Below are positions 27,416 through 37,384 of a stretch of 64,000 bases of DNA, one piece after another. Below the pieces are notes generated by a model. That model saw only the letters and a list, made by a program, of their open reading frames with translations, was not told the DNA's origin and ran no database searches. The stretch covers positions 62,001 through 126,000 of the forward strand of contig NZ_DATJTC010000031.1 of the NCBI RefSeq assembly GCF_035503745.1. The letters run 5' to 3'. A program made the translations under genes and the position numbers. Position 1 is the first letter of the stretch; the number at the start of each line of letters is the position of its first letter. Source of the stretch: Dyella_B sp035503745 (GTDB lineage: Bacteria; Pseudomonadota; Gammaproteobacteria; Xanthomonadales; Rhodanobacteraceae).

Positions 27416-28057
27416 TTACTGCGGCGCGGCGCCGCTGAAGTGCTGCGGCGTGGCGCCTTTGACCGGGCCGATCTGCGCGCTGTCGCTCACTTCAAGCACC
27501 ACCTGGCGGCGAAAATCCAGCGTGCCTTTGACGATCGCGTGCGGCCCGATCACCACGTGCGGCGGGCGATTGTTGGAGCCATAGCCTTGCTGCTCATGCA
27601 CGATGATGCCGTTGCCGACTTGTGAATCCTCGCCCACGGTGATACTGCCGCTGGTGGTTTCGATACTGCCGCCAACGCGCGCGTGCCGCAGTTCGATGGC
27701 GCCATTGACGTTGGCGAGACCGCCCTTGACGTCGGCACCGGGATTGAGGTCGATCGCGCCATTGGTGCTTTCCACCGAACCGCGCACCTGGGCGCCCTGG
27801 CCCAGGACGATGGCGCCGTTGACGGTGCGCAAATGGTCCGCTTGCGCCTGCGCGCCCAGTTCGACCGCGCCGTTGACGGTTTCGGCGCTTTGCACCGAGG
27901 CACCGTCGCCGATGGTCACCGAACCGTTCACGGCTTGTACGTGCCCGGCGTGCTCGCCGGCGGCGACGGACACCGCGCCATTGACCTTGCTGATGTCCTG
28001 GGCTGCCGCGGCCATAGGCAGGGTCAGGGCCACGAGGGCCAGCGTAACGAAGCGCAT
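27416..28057 (-). CDS. Secreted beta-solenoid repeat protein, unknown function
   Basis: A 213-residue protein with a Sec signal peptide (RFVTLALVALTLPMAAAAQ, cleavage near 20). The body is a regular repeat centred on VNGAV/VNGAI: the Asn-Gly pairs fall at about 26, 44, 62, 80, 99 and 118, with SG at 136, a period of 18-19 residues. This suggests a right-handed beta-helix like bactofilin or polymer-forming proteins, here exported. ATG 28057 is favoured over ATG 28066 because GAAGGA lies 9 bases upstream of it. The function is unknown. Confidence 0.75.
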   Translation of the reverse strand: MRFVTLALVALTLPMAAAAQDISKVNGAVSVAAGEHAGHVQAVNGSVTIGDGASVQSAETVNGAVELGAQAQADHLRTVNGAIVLGQGAQVRGSVESTNGAIDLNPGADVKGGLANVNGAIELRHARVGGSIETTSGSITVGEDSQVGNGIIVHEQQGYGSNNRPPHVVIGPHAIVKGTLDFRRQVVLEVSDSAQIGPVKGATPQHFSGAAPQ

Positions 28058-28209
28058 AGGAAACATTCCTTCACATGGATGGTGACAGGCATGAGATGCC
28101 CGCGGCCGCCAAGAGGTTTAAAGGCACATCCGGCCAGGCCGGGAATTGACGCGGCCTGGCACCGCCTGCACCATTCCCCCTCTTATCCCGCTTCCTCCGA
28201 ATCCGACCC

Positions 28210-28953
28210 ATGCACAAGCTCGTATTGATCCGCCACGGCCAATCCCAGTGGAACCTTGAGAATCGCTTCAGCGGCTGGGCCGACGTCGATATCACCGAGC
28301 AGGGCGCGGCCGAGGCGCGCGAGGCGGGCGAGCTGCTGCGCGAGGCCGGCTACCATTTCGACGTGGCGCACACCTCGGTGCTCAAGCGCGCCGTGCGCAC
28401 GCTGTGGCACGTGCAGGATGCGATGGACCTGATGTGGATTCCGGTGCTGACCGACTGGCGCCTCAACGAGCGCCACTACGGTGCCCTTACCGGCCTCAAC
28501 AAGGCCGAGACCGCCGCCAAGTACGGTGAGGACCAGGTGAAGGTGTGGCGCCGCAGTTACGACATTCCGCCGCCGGCGCTGGCGCGCGAGGCCAATCCTT
28601 CGCTGCGCGATCCGCGCTACGTCCACCTCGATCCCACGCTGATTCCCGATACCGAGTGCCTGAAGGACACGGTCGCCCGCGTCATGCCCTATTGGAATGA
28701 CGTGCTGGCGCCGGCGATCAGCGACGGCCAGCGCGTCATGCTGGTGGCGCACGGCAACTCGATTCGCGCGCTGGTGAAGTACCTCGACGGCATTTCCGAC
28801 GATGACATCATGGAATTGAACATCCCCAACGGCGTGCCGCTGGTGTACGAATTCGACGACCGGCTCAAGCCGCTGCGTCATTACTATCTGGGCGACGCTG
28901 ACGCCATCGCCGCGAAAATGGCCGCCGTGGCCAACCAGGGCAAGGCCAAGTAA
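28210..28953 (+). CDS. gpmA: 2,3-bisphosphoglycerate-dependent phosphoglycerate mutase
   Basis: Interconverts 3- and 2-phosphoglycerate in glycolysis and gluconeogenesis. A 247-residue protein: LVLIRHGQSQWNLENRFSGW holds the phosphorylated His, RLNERHYGALTGL the second block, and MLVAHGNSIRALVKYLDG the second catalytic His. Full length; stands alone. Confidence 0.97.
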   Translation: MHKLVLIRHGQSQWNLENRFSGWADVDITEQGAAEAREAGELLREAGYHFDVAHTSVLKRAVRTLWHVQDAMDLMWIPVLTDWRLNERHYGALTGLNKAETAAKYGEDQVKVWRRSYDIPPPALAREANPSLRDPRYVHLDPTLIPDTECLKDTVARVMPYWNDVLAPAISDGQRVMLVAHGNSIRALVKYLDGISDDDIMELNIPNGVPLVYEFDDRLKPLRHYYLGDADAIAAKMAAVANQGKAK

Positions 28954-29021
28954 GCCTGCGCGCGGCGGGTACCGGTCGCCTATCGCGTGGCCGGTTGCTA
29001 AGCTGCGCCATCCTTCCCGGC

Positions 29022-29573
29022 ATGGGCCGCGCCATGGCACCGCATCTCACCGCACCGTTGGTCATGATTCCCCTGTTGGCGTTCGCGGTCTGGCGGCGCG
29101 TGCGTCGCCAGTTCGGCGCGCAGCCGATCCAGCGCAAGCGGATGATCTTGCGCATCGCGATCTTCGTCGTGCTGGGCGTGTTGTCGGCGGCCTTGGCCAT
29201 GCGCGACCTGCGGCTCATCGAGGGGCTGGCCGGGGGCCTGGTGGCCGGTCTGGTGCTGGGCTTGGTCGGACTGCGGCTGAGCCGCTTCATCGTGGACCCC
29301 GCGAAAGGGGATTGCTACGTGCCCAACCCCTATGTGGGCGCGCTGGTTACGGTGCTGTTCCTGGGCCGGTTGCTGTGGCGCTTCTCCGTGCTGTTCCCGC
29401 AAATGCAGGATCCCACCGGCGCCACGCCGCCCGCGCAGGGGCCGGCGATGGGCCAGAGCCCGCTGACCCTGGCCATCTTCGGCATCTTCGTGGCTTATTA
29501 CATCTGTTATTACGCGGGTCTTTTGATCCATCACCAGCGGCTGCTGCGCAGCCGGCCGGAGCTGGCGCCGTGA
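29022..29573 (+). CDS. DUF1453-family membrane protein
   Basis: About 183 residues with four or five membrane helices and the family-like cytoplasmic segment AVWRRVRRQFGAQPIQRKRM after the first helix. Function unknown. The start is uncertain: TTG 28995, ATG 29022 and ATG 29034 are in frame and no clear Shine-Dalgarno decides; 29022 is chosen. Its stop codon directly abuts the stop of the convergent PII gene. Confidence 0.65.
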   Translation: MGRAMAPHLTAPLVMIPLLAFAVWRRVRRQFGAQPIQRKRMILRIAIFVVLGVLSAALAMRDLRLIEGLAGGLVAGLVLGLVGLRLSRFIVDPAKGDCYVPNPYVGALVTVLFLGRLLWRFSVLFPQMQDPTGATPPAQGPAMGQSPLTLAIFGIFVAYYICYYAGLLIHHQRLLRSRPELAP

Positions 29574-29912
29574 TCAGAGCGCGTCGTGGTCCAGCTCGCC
29601 GGTACGGATGCGGATCACCTGCTCCAGGCTGCTGACGAAGATCTTGCCGTCGCCGATCTTGCCGGTGCGCGCCGACTGGGTGATGGCTTCGACCACCCGC
29701 TCCAGCTGGTCGTCGGCGACGGCCACTTCCAGCTTGATCTTGGGCAGGAAGTCGACCACGTATTCGGCGCCCCGGTAGAGCTCGGTGTGGCCCTTCTGGC
29801 GGCCGAAACCCTTTACCTCGGTCACGGTAATGCCCTGCACCCCGACCTCGGCCAGCGCCTCGCGGACGTCGTCCAGCTTGAACGGCTTGATGACTGCCAC
29901 CACCAATTTCAT
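29574..29912 (-). CDS. glnB: Nitrogen regulatory PII protein
   Basis: A 112-residue trimeric signal protein sensing 2-oxoglutarate and ATP/ADP, controlling glutamine synthetase adenylylation, NtrB or AmtB. The T-loop GRQKGHTELYRGAEYVVDFL includes Tyr51, the uridylylation site. IGDGKIFV is the C-terminal PII signature. ATG 29912 (MKLVVAVIKPF) is the normal start, with a GGAAGGA Shine-Dalgarno. No amtB is adjacent, so GlnB rather than GlnK is inferred, weakly. Confidence 0.92.
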   Translation of the reverse strand: MKLVVAVIKPFKLDDVREALAEVGVQGITVTEVKGFGRQKGHTELYRGAEYVVDFLPKIKLEVAVADDQLERVVEAITQSARTGKIGDGKIFVSSLEQVIRIRTGELDHDAL

Positions 29913-30000
29913 AGGATTTCCTTCCTCGTCGGGCCGATGGGTCCCGGCCACGGGTTGCCAAGCCTGCATTTTGCCTTGCTCGCCGCAGCCTGTCCCCTTG

Positions 30001-30018
30001 TGTAGGAAAATGCCTACA
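30001..30018. promoter_or_regulatory. Perfect inverted repeat between glnB and ubiK
   Basis: TGTAGG (30001-30006), six-base spacer AAAATG, CCTACA (30013-30018). It lies between the divergently transcribed PII gene (start 29912) and ubiK (start 30098), about 89 bases upstream of the PII start: a candidate operator. No regulator is assigned. Confidence 0.35.
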
Positions 30019-30097
30019 AACTTTGATGGAGCAGGCTGATGGTATCCCTTTGCAACTTCTACATAGACTTCACCCTGACGAGTTCGAGGTGCCTACC

Positions 30098-30355
30098 ATG
30101 AACGGCAGGCAGGATATCGATCAAATTGTCCATCGACTTGTGTCGTTGGTGCCGCCAGGGCTGGCAGACGCGCATACGGATTTGCGCGCCAATTTTCGCG
30201 ATATCCTGGCGCAAGGACTGCGCCGTCTCGAGCTAGTTACCCGAGAGGAGTTCGATGTTCAGGCCCAGGTATTGGCGCGTACGCGCACCAGGGTCGAGGA
30301 GCTCGAAAAGCGCGTGGCGGAGCTGGAAGCCGGCATGTCACCTCGCGGGACATAG
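30098..30355 (+). CDS. ubiK: Ubiquinone biosynthesis accessory factor UbiK
   Basis: An 85-residue BMFP/YqiC family protein. N-terminal amphipathic helix (DIDQIVHRLVSLVPPGL), then DLRANFRDILAQGLRRLELVTREEFDVQ and a C-terminal coiled coil (VLARTRTRVEELEKRVAELE). UbiK supports late ubiquinone synthesis with UbiJ, which is encoded at 40 kb here. A longer upstream frame (30023) is open but ATG 30098 fits the family. Confidence 0.88.
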   Translation: MNGRQDIDQIVHRLVSLVPPGLADAHTDLRANFRDILAQGLRRLELVTREEFDVQAQVLARTRTRVEELEKRVAELEAGMSPRGT

Positions 30356-30367
30356 CCAGTTCCGGTA

Positions 30368-30419
30368 GCCGCCCCCGATTTGTCACCATCACCCCAAAGA
30401 GTCGGGGGCGGCCGTTTTT
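30368..30419 (+). terminator. Rho-independent terminator after ubiK
   Basis: GCCGCCCCCGA (30368-30378) pairs with TCGGGGGCGGC (30402-30412) across a 23-base loop, followed by CG then TTTTT. An 11-bp stem just after the ubiK stop. Confidence 0.75.
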
Positions 30420-30499
30420 CCGCCCCTGATGATATGGAGTCGCCCGATGGACCGCCGCAGCAGCGACTCCCCGGCGTCACGTTGGTGCCCCCGTCTTCC

Positions 30500-32014
30500 A
30501 TGAGCCTGGCCGTCACATTAAGCCGTGCCCAGGAGGGTGTCTCCGCGCCGCAGGTGATGGTGGAAGTGCACCTTTCCGGCGGCCTGCCCAGCACCAGCAT
30601 CGTGGGCCTGCCCGAAGCTGCCGTACGCGAAGCGCGCGATCGCGTGCGCGTGGCCATCCAGAGCGCCGCGTTCGAATATCCCAACCGCAAGGTGACGGTA
30701 AACCTGGCCCCGGCCGAGCTGCCCAAGGACGGCGGCCGTTTCGACCTGGCCATCGCACTGGGCATTCTGGCCGCCGGGCATCAGGTTCCGCGCGAAAAGC
30801 TCGACGATTGCGAATTTCTGGGTGAGCTGGCGCTTTCAGGCCATTTGCGCCCGGTCTCGGGCGTGTTGCCGGCGCTGCTGCGCGCGCGGGCACGCGGGCG
30901 GCGCGTAGTCGTGCCGCGGGGCAACGCCCAGGAGGCGGCGCTGATTCCGGAAGTCGATGTGCTGGTGGCCGATACGCTTACCGATGTCTGCGGCTGGCTG
31001 CGCGGCGTGCACGAATTGCCGCCGCCGACATCGGCGCTGACGTTGAGCAACGATGACGACGGCCCGGACCTGATCGACGTGCGCGGCCAGCTGCAGGCGC
31101 GGCGCGCGCTGGAAATCGCAGCGGTCGGTGGGCACCACATGCTGCTGATGGGCCCTCCCGGCACCGGCAAGACCATGCTGGCCGAACGCCTGCCGGGCAT
31201 CCTGCCGCCGCTGAGCGAACCGGAGGCGCTGGAAACCTGCGCGGTGTTGTCCGTGGCCGGTCAGGCGGTCGATCCCGCGCGCTGGCGCTGCCGCCCGTTT
31301 CGCGCACCGCACCACACCGCCTCCGCCGTGGCCCTGGTCGGTGGTGGCTCGCAACCGCGGCCGGGCGAAATTTCGCTGGCCCACAACGGCGTGCTGTTTC
31401 TCGACGAGCTACCCGAATTCAGCCGGCATGTGCTGGAAGTGCTGCGCGAGCCGATGGAGTCGGGCGAGATCCTGATTTCGCGTGCCGCACGGCAGCTTAC
31501 GTTTCCCGCGCAATTCCAGCTGGTCGCAGCCATGAATCCGTGCCCGTGCGGCTACGCGGGCGACGCGCGCCAACGCTGCCGCTGCACGCCGGACCAGGTC
31601 ACGCGCTACCGCTCGCGTATCTCCGGCCCGCTGCTGGACCGCATCGATCTGTGCGTGGAAGTGCCGGCCGTGCCGCTAGCGGAACTGAGCACGCCGCGCA
31701 GCACGCACGAGGAGAATTCGGCCACGGTGCGCGCCCGGGTCATTCGTGCGCGCCAACATGCGCTGGCGCGCGCAGGGCGCTCCAATGCCGAGATCAGTAC
31801 GCGCGAGCTGGAACGCGATTGCGCGCTGGGACCCAGCGAGCGTCGCTGGTTCGATGCCGCGCTGGAGCGGCTGGGTTTGTCCGCGCGCGCGTACCATCGC
31901 ACGCTGCGCGTGGCGCGTACCATCGCCGATCTCGACGGCGGCGCGGCGGCGCTCGATCTGACGCATCTGGCCGAGGCCTTGCAGTATCGGCGCTTGTCGC
32001 TGGTGGCCGATTAG
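30500..32014 (+). CDS. comM: YifB/ComM family Mg-chelatase-like AAA+ ATPase
   Basis: A 504-residue protein. The N-terminal ChlI-type Lon-protease-like fold begins MSLAVTLSRAQEGV; Walker A is GPPGTGKT (218-225), followed by VLFLDELPEFSRHVLEVLR (Walker B) and the C-terminal Mg-chelatase domain with MNPCPCGYAGD. ComM is a hexameric helicase promoting branch migration during natural transformation in related bacteria. ATG 30500 is chosen; the frame is open to 30380, overlapping the ubiK terminator. Confidence 0.92.
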   Translation: MSLAVTLSRAQEGVSAPQVMVEVHLSGGLPSTSIVGLPEAAVREARDRVRVAIQSAAFEYPNRKVTVNLAPAELPKDGGRFDLAIALGILAAGHQVPREKLDDCEFLGELALSGHLRPVSGVLPALLRARARGRRVVVPRGNAQEAALIPEVDVLVADTLTDVCGWLRGVHELPPPTSALTLSNDDDGPDLIDVRGQLQARRALEIAAVGGHHMLLMGPPGTGKTMLAERLPGILPPLSEPEALETCAVLSVAGQAVDPARWRCRPFRAPHHTASAVALVGGGSQPRPGEISLAHNGVLFLDELPEFSRHVLEVLREPMESGEILISRAARQLTFPAQFQLVAAMNPCPCGYAGDARQRCRCTPDQVTRYRSRISGPLLDRIDLCVEVPAVPLAELSTPRSTHEENSATVRARVIRARQHALARAGRSNAEISTRELERDCALGPSERRWFDAALERLGLSARAYHRTLRVARTIADLDGGAAALDLTHLAEALQYRRLSLVAD

Positions 32015-32120
32015 GTACCGCTGGACTTCATCCACGTTCGGTTATCGAACGTTCCGGCCGACTTCGATGGTGACGCGTTGGTCGTCAGGCACGGGCAGCG
32101 CTTGTTGCTGGATGGTTGAA

Positions 32121-32144
32121 CCCTCCCCTGCAGGCAGGGGAGGG
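32121..32144. repeat. Strong 10-bp hairpin between comM and aceA
   Basis: CCCTCCCCTG (32121-32130), loop CAGG, CAGGGGAGGG (32135-32144): a perfect inverted repeat in the gap between convergent comM and aceA. There is no T tract on either side. It could terminate bidirectionally or be one copy of a dispersed CCCTCCCC-type palindromic repeat; no second copy was seen in this window. The rest of the 196-base gap shows nothing else firm. Confidence 0.6.
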
Positions 32145-32210
32145 CGTGGTGGCGGCGGGCGTGCCGCCTGCGGGGCGTGTGCCATCTCCCCGCGTGCGTT
32201 GGAGCCGTAT

Positions 32211-33506
<1,296 letters not shown>

Positions 33507-33541
33507 GGGGTGTGCTCCGTGATGGATCGTTGCGCGCGCGC

Positions 33542-35137
33542 TCAGGCGAGCTGCTCGTAGGCGGGAAGGGTGAGAAAGTCGCCGAGCTGATCGGCATGCG
33601 TCATGGCCGACAGCAGCCTGGCCGCATCTTCGGCGCGGCGTGCGCCGGGCAGGGTGCTTTCGCGCAAGCGATGCGCGTGGGTGGCCAGTGCGTGGTTGAA
33701 CAGCGCAAAGTCGATCGGCGCGTGATCGGGAAATTCCAGCGCGCCGTGATGCAGCCATTGCCATAGCTGGGCACGCGCGATTTCGGCGGTGGCCGCGTCC
33801 TCCATCAAGTTGTGGATCGGCACGCAGCCCAGGCCTTCCAGCCACGCGGCGGTGTAGCGCAGCGCCACTTCCACGTTGTTGTCGAAGCCGGCGCGGCTGA
33901 TGGTGCCGCTGCAAGGCGCGATCAGCGCATCGCGATCGGCACGAACATCCTCGCGCTTGACGTGCAGTTGGTTCGGCTCGGGCATGTGGCGGTCGAAGAT
34001 GTCCTTGGCCACCGGCACCAGCGCGGGATGCGCCACCCAGGTGCCGTCGTGGCCGGCCTGCACTTCGCGCAGCTTGTCGGCGCGCACCTTGGCCATGGCC
34101 TTGTCGTTGGCGTCGTCGTCGCCCTTGATCGGAATCTGCGCGGCCATGCCGCCCATCGCGAAGGCGCCGCGGCGATGGCAGGTCTGGATCAGCAGTTCCG
34201 AATAGGTCTTCAGGAACGGCACCGTCATCACCACCTGGCCGCGGTCGGGCAGCAGGCGGTCGCGATGGCTGCGCAGGGTTTTCAGGTACGAGAAGATGTA
34301 ATCCCAACGACCGCAGTTGAGGCCGACCGCGCGCCCGCGCAGTGCGTACAGGATCTCGTGCATCTGGAATACCGCCGGCAGCGTTTCGATCAGCACAGTG
34401 GCTTTCATCGTGCCGTTGGGCAGGTCCAGCTCGTTTTCCGCCAGCGCCATGACGTCGTCCCACAACGCCGCTTCTTCCATCGCTTCAAGCTTGGGCAGGT
34501 AGAAGTAGGGGCCCAGGTCGCGGGCATGCAGCGCCCTGGCGTTGTGAAAGGCGTACAGGCCGAAATCGACCAGCGCGCCGGCCATGACCTGGCCGTCCAC
34601 GCGCAGGTGCCGCTCCGGCAGATGCCAGCCGCGCGGACGCACCACCAGCACCGCCGGGTTGTCGCCGACGCGATAGTCCTTGCCCTCGGGCGAACGGTAC
34701 TGCAGCGTGCCGTTGACCGCGTCGCGCAGGTTGAGCTGGCCATCGAGCTGATTGGCGAAGCTCGGCGCGGAGGAATCCTCAAAGTCGGCCATGAACACCT
34801 TCGCGCCACAGTTCAGCGCGTTGATGATCATCTTGCGCTCGACCGGGCCGGTGATCTCCACGCGACGGTCCTGCAGCGCGGCCGGGATCGGGGCCACGCT
34901 CCAGTCCGACTCGCGGATCGCCCGGGTGTCGTCACGGAAATCGGGCAGCACGCCCATGTCGTAGCGCGCCTGGCGCTGGCGGCGGGCTTGCAGCAGCTGC
35001 TGGCGCCGCGGTTCGGCGAAGCGGTGCAGCCGGGCCAGGAAGGCCAGGGCCTCCGGGGTCAGGATGTGCGCATAGCCGGCGGTCTTGGCGAGGATCTCGA
35101 CCGGCTGGCTGACGATTTTTTCGCTGGGTACTGCCAT
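33542..35137 (-). CDS. aceB: Malate synthase A
   Basis: Condenses glyoxylate with acetyl-CoA to malate. A 531-residue protein: KVFMADFEDSSAPSFANQLDG, GLNCGRWDYIFSYLK and WVAHPALVPVAKDIFD are malate synthase A blocks. ATG 35137 is chosen over an open frame to 35230, because the upstream part is AT-rich promoter. First gene of aceB-aceA, divergent from a LysR regulator. Confidence 0.97.
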   Translation of the reverse strand: MAVPSEKIVSQPVEILAKTAGYAHILTPEALAFLARLHRFAEPRRQQLLQARRQRQARYDMGVLPDFRDDTRAIRESDWSVAPIPAALQDRRVEITGPVERKMIINALNCGAKVFMADFEDSSAPSFANQLDGQLNLRDAVNGTLQYRSPEGKDYRVGDNPAVLVVRPRGWHLPERHLRVDGQVMAGALVDFGLYAFHNARALHARDLGPYFYLPKLEAMEEAALWDDVMALAENELDLPNGTMKATVLIETLPAVFQMHEILYALRGRAVGLNCGRWDYIFSYLKTLRSHRDRLLPDRGQVVMTVPFLKTYSELLIQTCHRRGAFAMGGMAAQIPIKGDDDANDKAMAKVRADKLREVQAGHDGTWVAHPALVPVAKDIFDRHMPEPNQLHVKREDVRADRDALIAPCSGTISRAGFDNNVEVALRYTAAWLEGLGCVPIHNLMEDAATAEIARAQLWQWLHHGALEFPDHAPIDFALFNHALATHAHRLRESTLPGARRAEDAARLLSAMTHADQLGDFLTLPAYEQLA

Positions 35138-35187
35138 GTGCTTCTCCACCTTGGGCCTGGTGCGCAAGCTAGTCAGCGGATATCGAT

Positions 35188-35249
35188 TTGACAAAACAAA
35201 TGTTTCAATTTTTGATATTGTAAAATTCAATACATACGCTAACGTATTG
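35188..35249. promoter_or_regulatory. AT-rich divergent promoter region with LysR-type dyads
   Basis: Between aceB (start 35137) and the LysR gene (start 35287) lie several short inverted repeats: AAACA-AA-TGTTT (35194-35205), ATTG-N7-CAAT (35217-35231, a T-N11-A-like form) and CAATAC-N10-GTATTG (35228-35249). These are plausible sites for the divergently encoded LysR regulator, which usually autoregulates and controls its neighbour. Confidence 0.5.
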
Positions 35250-35286
35250 AGCTAGCTGTCATGAAAAGTCTGACCAAACGCCGAAC

Positions 35287-36297
35287 ATGACAAAAAAAGT
35301 GCCAGGCAAAGCCGCCCGGCGGGCTCCCAAAGAAGCCCGCCAGGCCGAGGGTGGCCGCTATTACTACAAAGGCAATCGCCTCAAGCAGATGCGCGCCTTT
35401 GTCGCCACCGTAAAGCTGGGCACGCTCAGCCGCGCCGCCGAGTCGCTGTACCTGTCCCAGCCTTCGATCAGCCTGCAGTTACAGGCGCTGGAGCGCGAAT
35501 TGGGGGTGGCGTTGCTGCAACGCACCCGCCGGCGCATCAACCTCACCGATGCGGGCGAGGCGCTGTACGAGCTGGCCCGCCCGCTGGTGGAGGGCTGGGA
35601 AACCCTGGATCGCGACTTCCAGGCCAGGGTCAAGGGCCTGCAGACCGGCCGCCTCACCATCGCGGCCGGCAGTTCGACCATCCAGTACCTGCTGCCCGAA
35701 TGGGTGCGGCGCTACCGCGAACGCTACCCGGCCGTGCAATTGCAACTGGCCAATGTCACCGGCAAGGACGGCATGGCGTTGTTGCGCGCGGACGAGGCCG
35801 ACTTCGCGGTGGGCTCGATGCTCGACGTGCCCAACGACATCGCCTGGGCACCGGTCTATCACTACGATCCGATGCTGATCATGCCGCCGGATCATCCGCT
35901 GGCGCACAAGCAGTCGGTGACGCTGGAAGACCTCTCGCCCTACGGTTTGATCCTGCCGCCGCAGCGCCTGTCCACCTACCGGCTGGTGGACCTGGTGTTT
36001 CAGCAGCGCCAGGTGCCCTACCAGGTGGCGATCGAAGTCGGCGGCTGGGAGGTGATCAAGGAGTACGTCGCGATGGGTTTGGGAATCTCCATCGTCACCG
36101 GCATCTGCATCACCGATGCCGATCGCACGCGCCTGGCCGTGCGTAACATGCGCCAGTATTTCCCGCAACGCAGCTACGGCGTGGTGATGCGCAAGGGCAA
36201 GTTTCTGAGCGCGGAAGCGCGCAATTTCATCGACCTGATCCGTCCGGGCCTGCTGACCCATCGCGACTACGACGAGCCGGGCCACTCCGAGCGCTGA
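35287..36297 (+). CDS. LysR-family regulator, CysB-like, probable glyoxylate shunt regulator
   Basis: A 336-residue regulator with an N-terminal helix-turn-helix (about 36-75: LGTLSRAAESLYLSQPSISL) and a LysR substrate-binding domain (from about 110). The first 30 residues, rich in Lys/Arg, are longer than in most LysR proteins. No good Shine-Dalgarno is visible before ATG 35287, so the start is unsure. Divergent position next to aceBA suggests control of the shunt; the effector cannot be told. Confidence 0.85.
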   Translation: MTKKVPGKAARRAPKEARQAEGGRYYYKGNRLKQMRAFVATVKLGTLSRAAESLYLSQPSISLQLQALERELGVALLQRTRRRINLTDAGEALYELARPLVEGWETLDRDFQARVKGLQTGRLTIAAGSSTIQYLLPEWVRRYRERYPAVQLQLANVTGKDGMALLRADEADFAVGSMLDVPNDIAWAPVYHYDPMLIMPPDHPLAHKQSVTLEDLSPYGLILPPQRLSTYRLVDLVFQQRQVPYQVAIEVGGWEVIKEYVAMGLGISIVTGICITDADRTRLAVRNMRQYFPQRSYGVVMRKGKFLSAEARNFIDLIRPGLLTHRDYDEPGHSER

Positions 36298-36361
36298 GCC
36301 GGATCGGCGGCCTTGGGCCTAGCCGGTCACGCGCGTGCGCCGCGCATGCAAAGGCGCACAG

Positions 36362-36955
36362 TCATTCGGTGTTGCGATGCTTGCCGCGATACGGCCGGAA
36401 TAGTGCGCGAATGGCGGCCATGTCCGCATCGGGGTCGTCGCTGGCGTGGATCAGCGGACCGAGCGTGAATGTCTTGCTGGGATAGTCGATGAAGACAGTC
36501 TGCACCGGCACGTTCGCCTCGCGCGCGATGCGCAGAAAGCCCGACTTCCACTGCTTGACGTGCTTGCGCGTGCCCTCGGGGGTGATGCCAAGCCACATCC
36601 GTTCGTGTTCCTCAAAGCGCACCACCATCTGGCCAACCACGTTCAGTGCGGCGCTGCGGTTGATCGGGATCAGGCCGATCGGACGCAGGATGATGCCCAG
36701 CGGGCCGTCCAGCACCTCGCGCTTGATCATGATGTTGACGTTGATGCCCAAGCCGATCTTCATCATCAGTCCCCACACGCCATCCCAGTAGGAGGAGTGC
36801 GGGGCGCCGATGATGATCAGTTTGGGCAGATCCGGCAGCGCTCCCAGCAGGCGCCAGCCGGAGAGGCGCAGCAGGCCGCGCATCAGCCAGGGCCAGAAGC
36901 GGCTGTTGAGCTTGGGGGCTTGCGCCGGCACGGCCGGAAGCATGGGTTGGCTCAC
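36362..36955 (-). CDS. PlsC-like 1-acylglycerol-3-phosphate acyltransferase family protein
   Basis: A 197-residue acyltransferase. The catalytic HX4D is APHSSYWDGVWGLMM (His-X4-Asp), followed by GLIPINRSAALNVV and WLGITPEGTRKHV, the second and third PlsC blocks. Short for PlsC and without the usual N-terminal helix, so the acceptor is uncertain. Its start overlaps the arfB stop by 4 bases. Confidence 0.82.
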   Translation of the reverse strand: MSQPMLPAVPAQAPKLNSRFWPWLMRGLLRLSGWRLLGALPDLPKLIIIGAPHSSYWDGVWGLMMKIGLGINVNIMIKREVLDGPLGIILRPIGLIPINRSAALNVVGQMVVRFEEHERMWLGITPEGTRKHVKQWKSGFLRIAREANVPVQTVFIDYPSKTFTLGPLIHASDDPDADMAAIRALFRPYRGKHRNTE

Positions 36956-37374
36956 TCGTGGCTCCAGGCGCGCGAACGGGTCTGCTTGAGTTTGGCGCGT
37001 TGCTGCTTGCCGTCCAGGCGCCGCTGTTGCGAGGAGCGCGTGGGCTTGGTCGCGATGCGTTGCTTGGGCGCTTGCAGCGCCCCGCGAACAATCTCCGCCA
37101 GCCGCTCGCGCGCGTCTTCGCGGTTGCGGCCCTGGTCGCGAAAACGGCGCGCCTGGATCACCAGCACGCCTTCGTCGGTCAGGCGCCGGTCGCGACGCGC
37201 AAGCAGGCGCGCCCGCACCTCCTCGGGCAAGGAGGGCGAGTGGAGCACGTCGAAACGCAATTCGACCGCGCTCTCGGTGCGGTTGACGTGCTGGCCACCG
37301 GGGCCGTCCGCGCGCAGGAAGCGCACAACCAGCTCCGATTCCGGCAAGACGATGGATCGGCTTAACTGCAACAT
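36952..37374 (-). CDS. arfB: Alternative ribosome-rescue factor ArfB (codon-independent peptidyl-tRNA hydrolase)
   Basis: A 140-residue protein with the release-factor GGQ motif (Gly26-Gly27-Gln28 in ADGPGGQHVNRTES) and a basic C-terminal tail (APKQRIATKPTRSSQQRR and following) that inserts in the empty mRNA channel. This layout is ArfB/YaeJ. It frees stalled ribosomes when trans-translation fails. Confidence 0.93.
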   Translation of the reverse strand: MLQLSRSIVLPESELVVRFLRADGPGGQHVNRTESAVELRFDVLHSPSLPEEVRARLLARRDRRLTDEGVLVIQARRFRDQGRNREDARERLAEIVRGALQAPKQRIATKPTRSSQQRRLDGKQQRAKLKQTRSRAWSHE

Positions 37375-37384
37375 GCCGCGCAGT

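Noticed and set aside
32015..32120. A short coding-like frame on the minus strand after the hairpin
   Set aside because: About 25 codons only, without start signal; too short to support.
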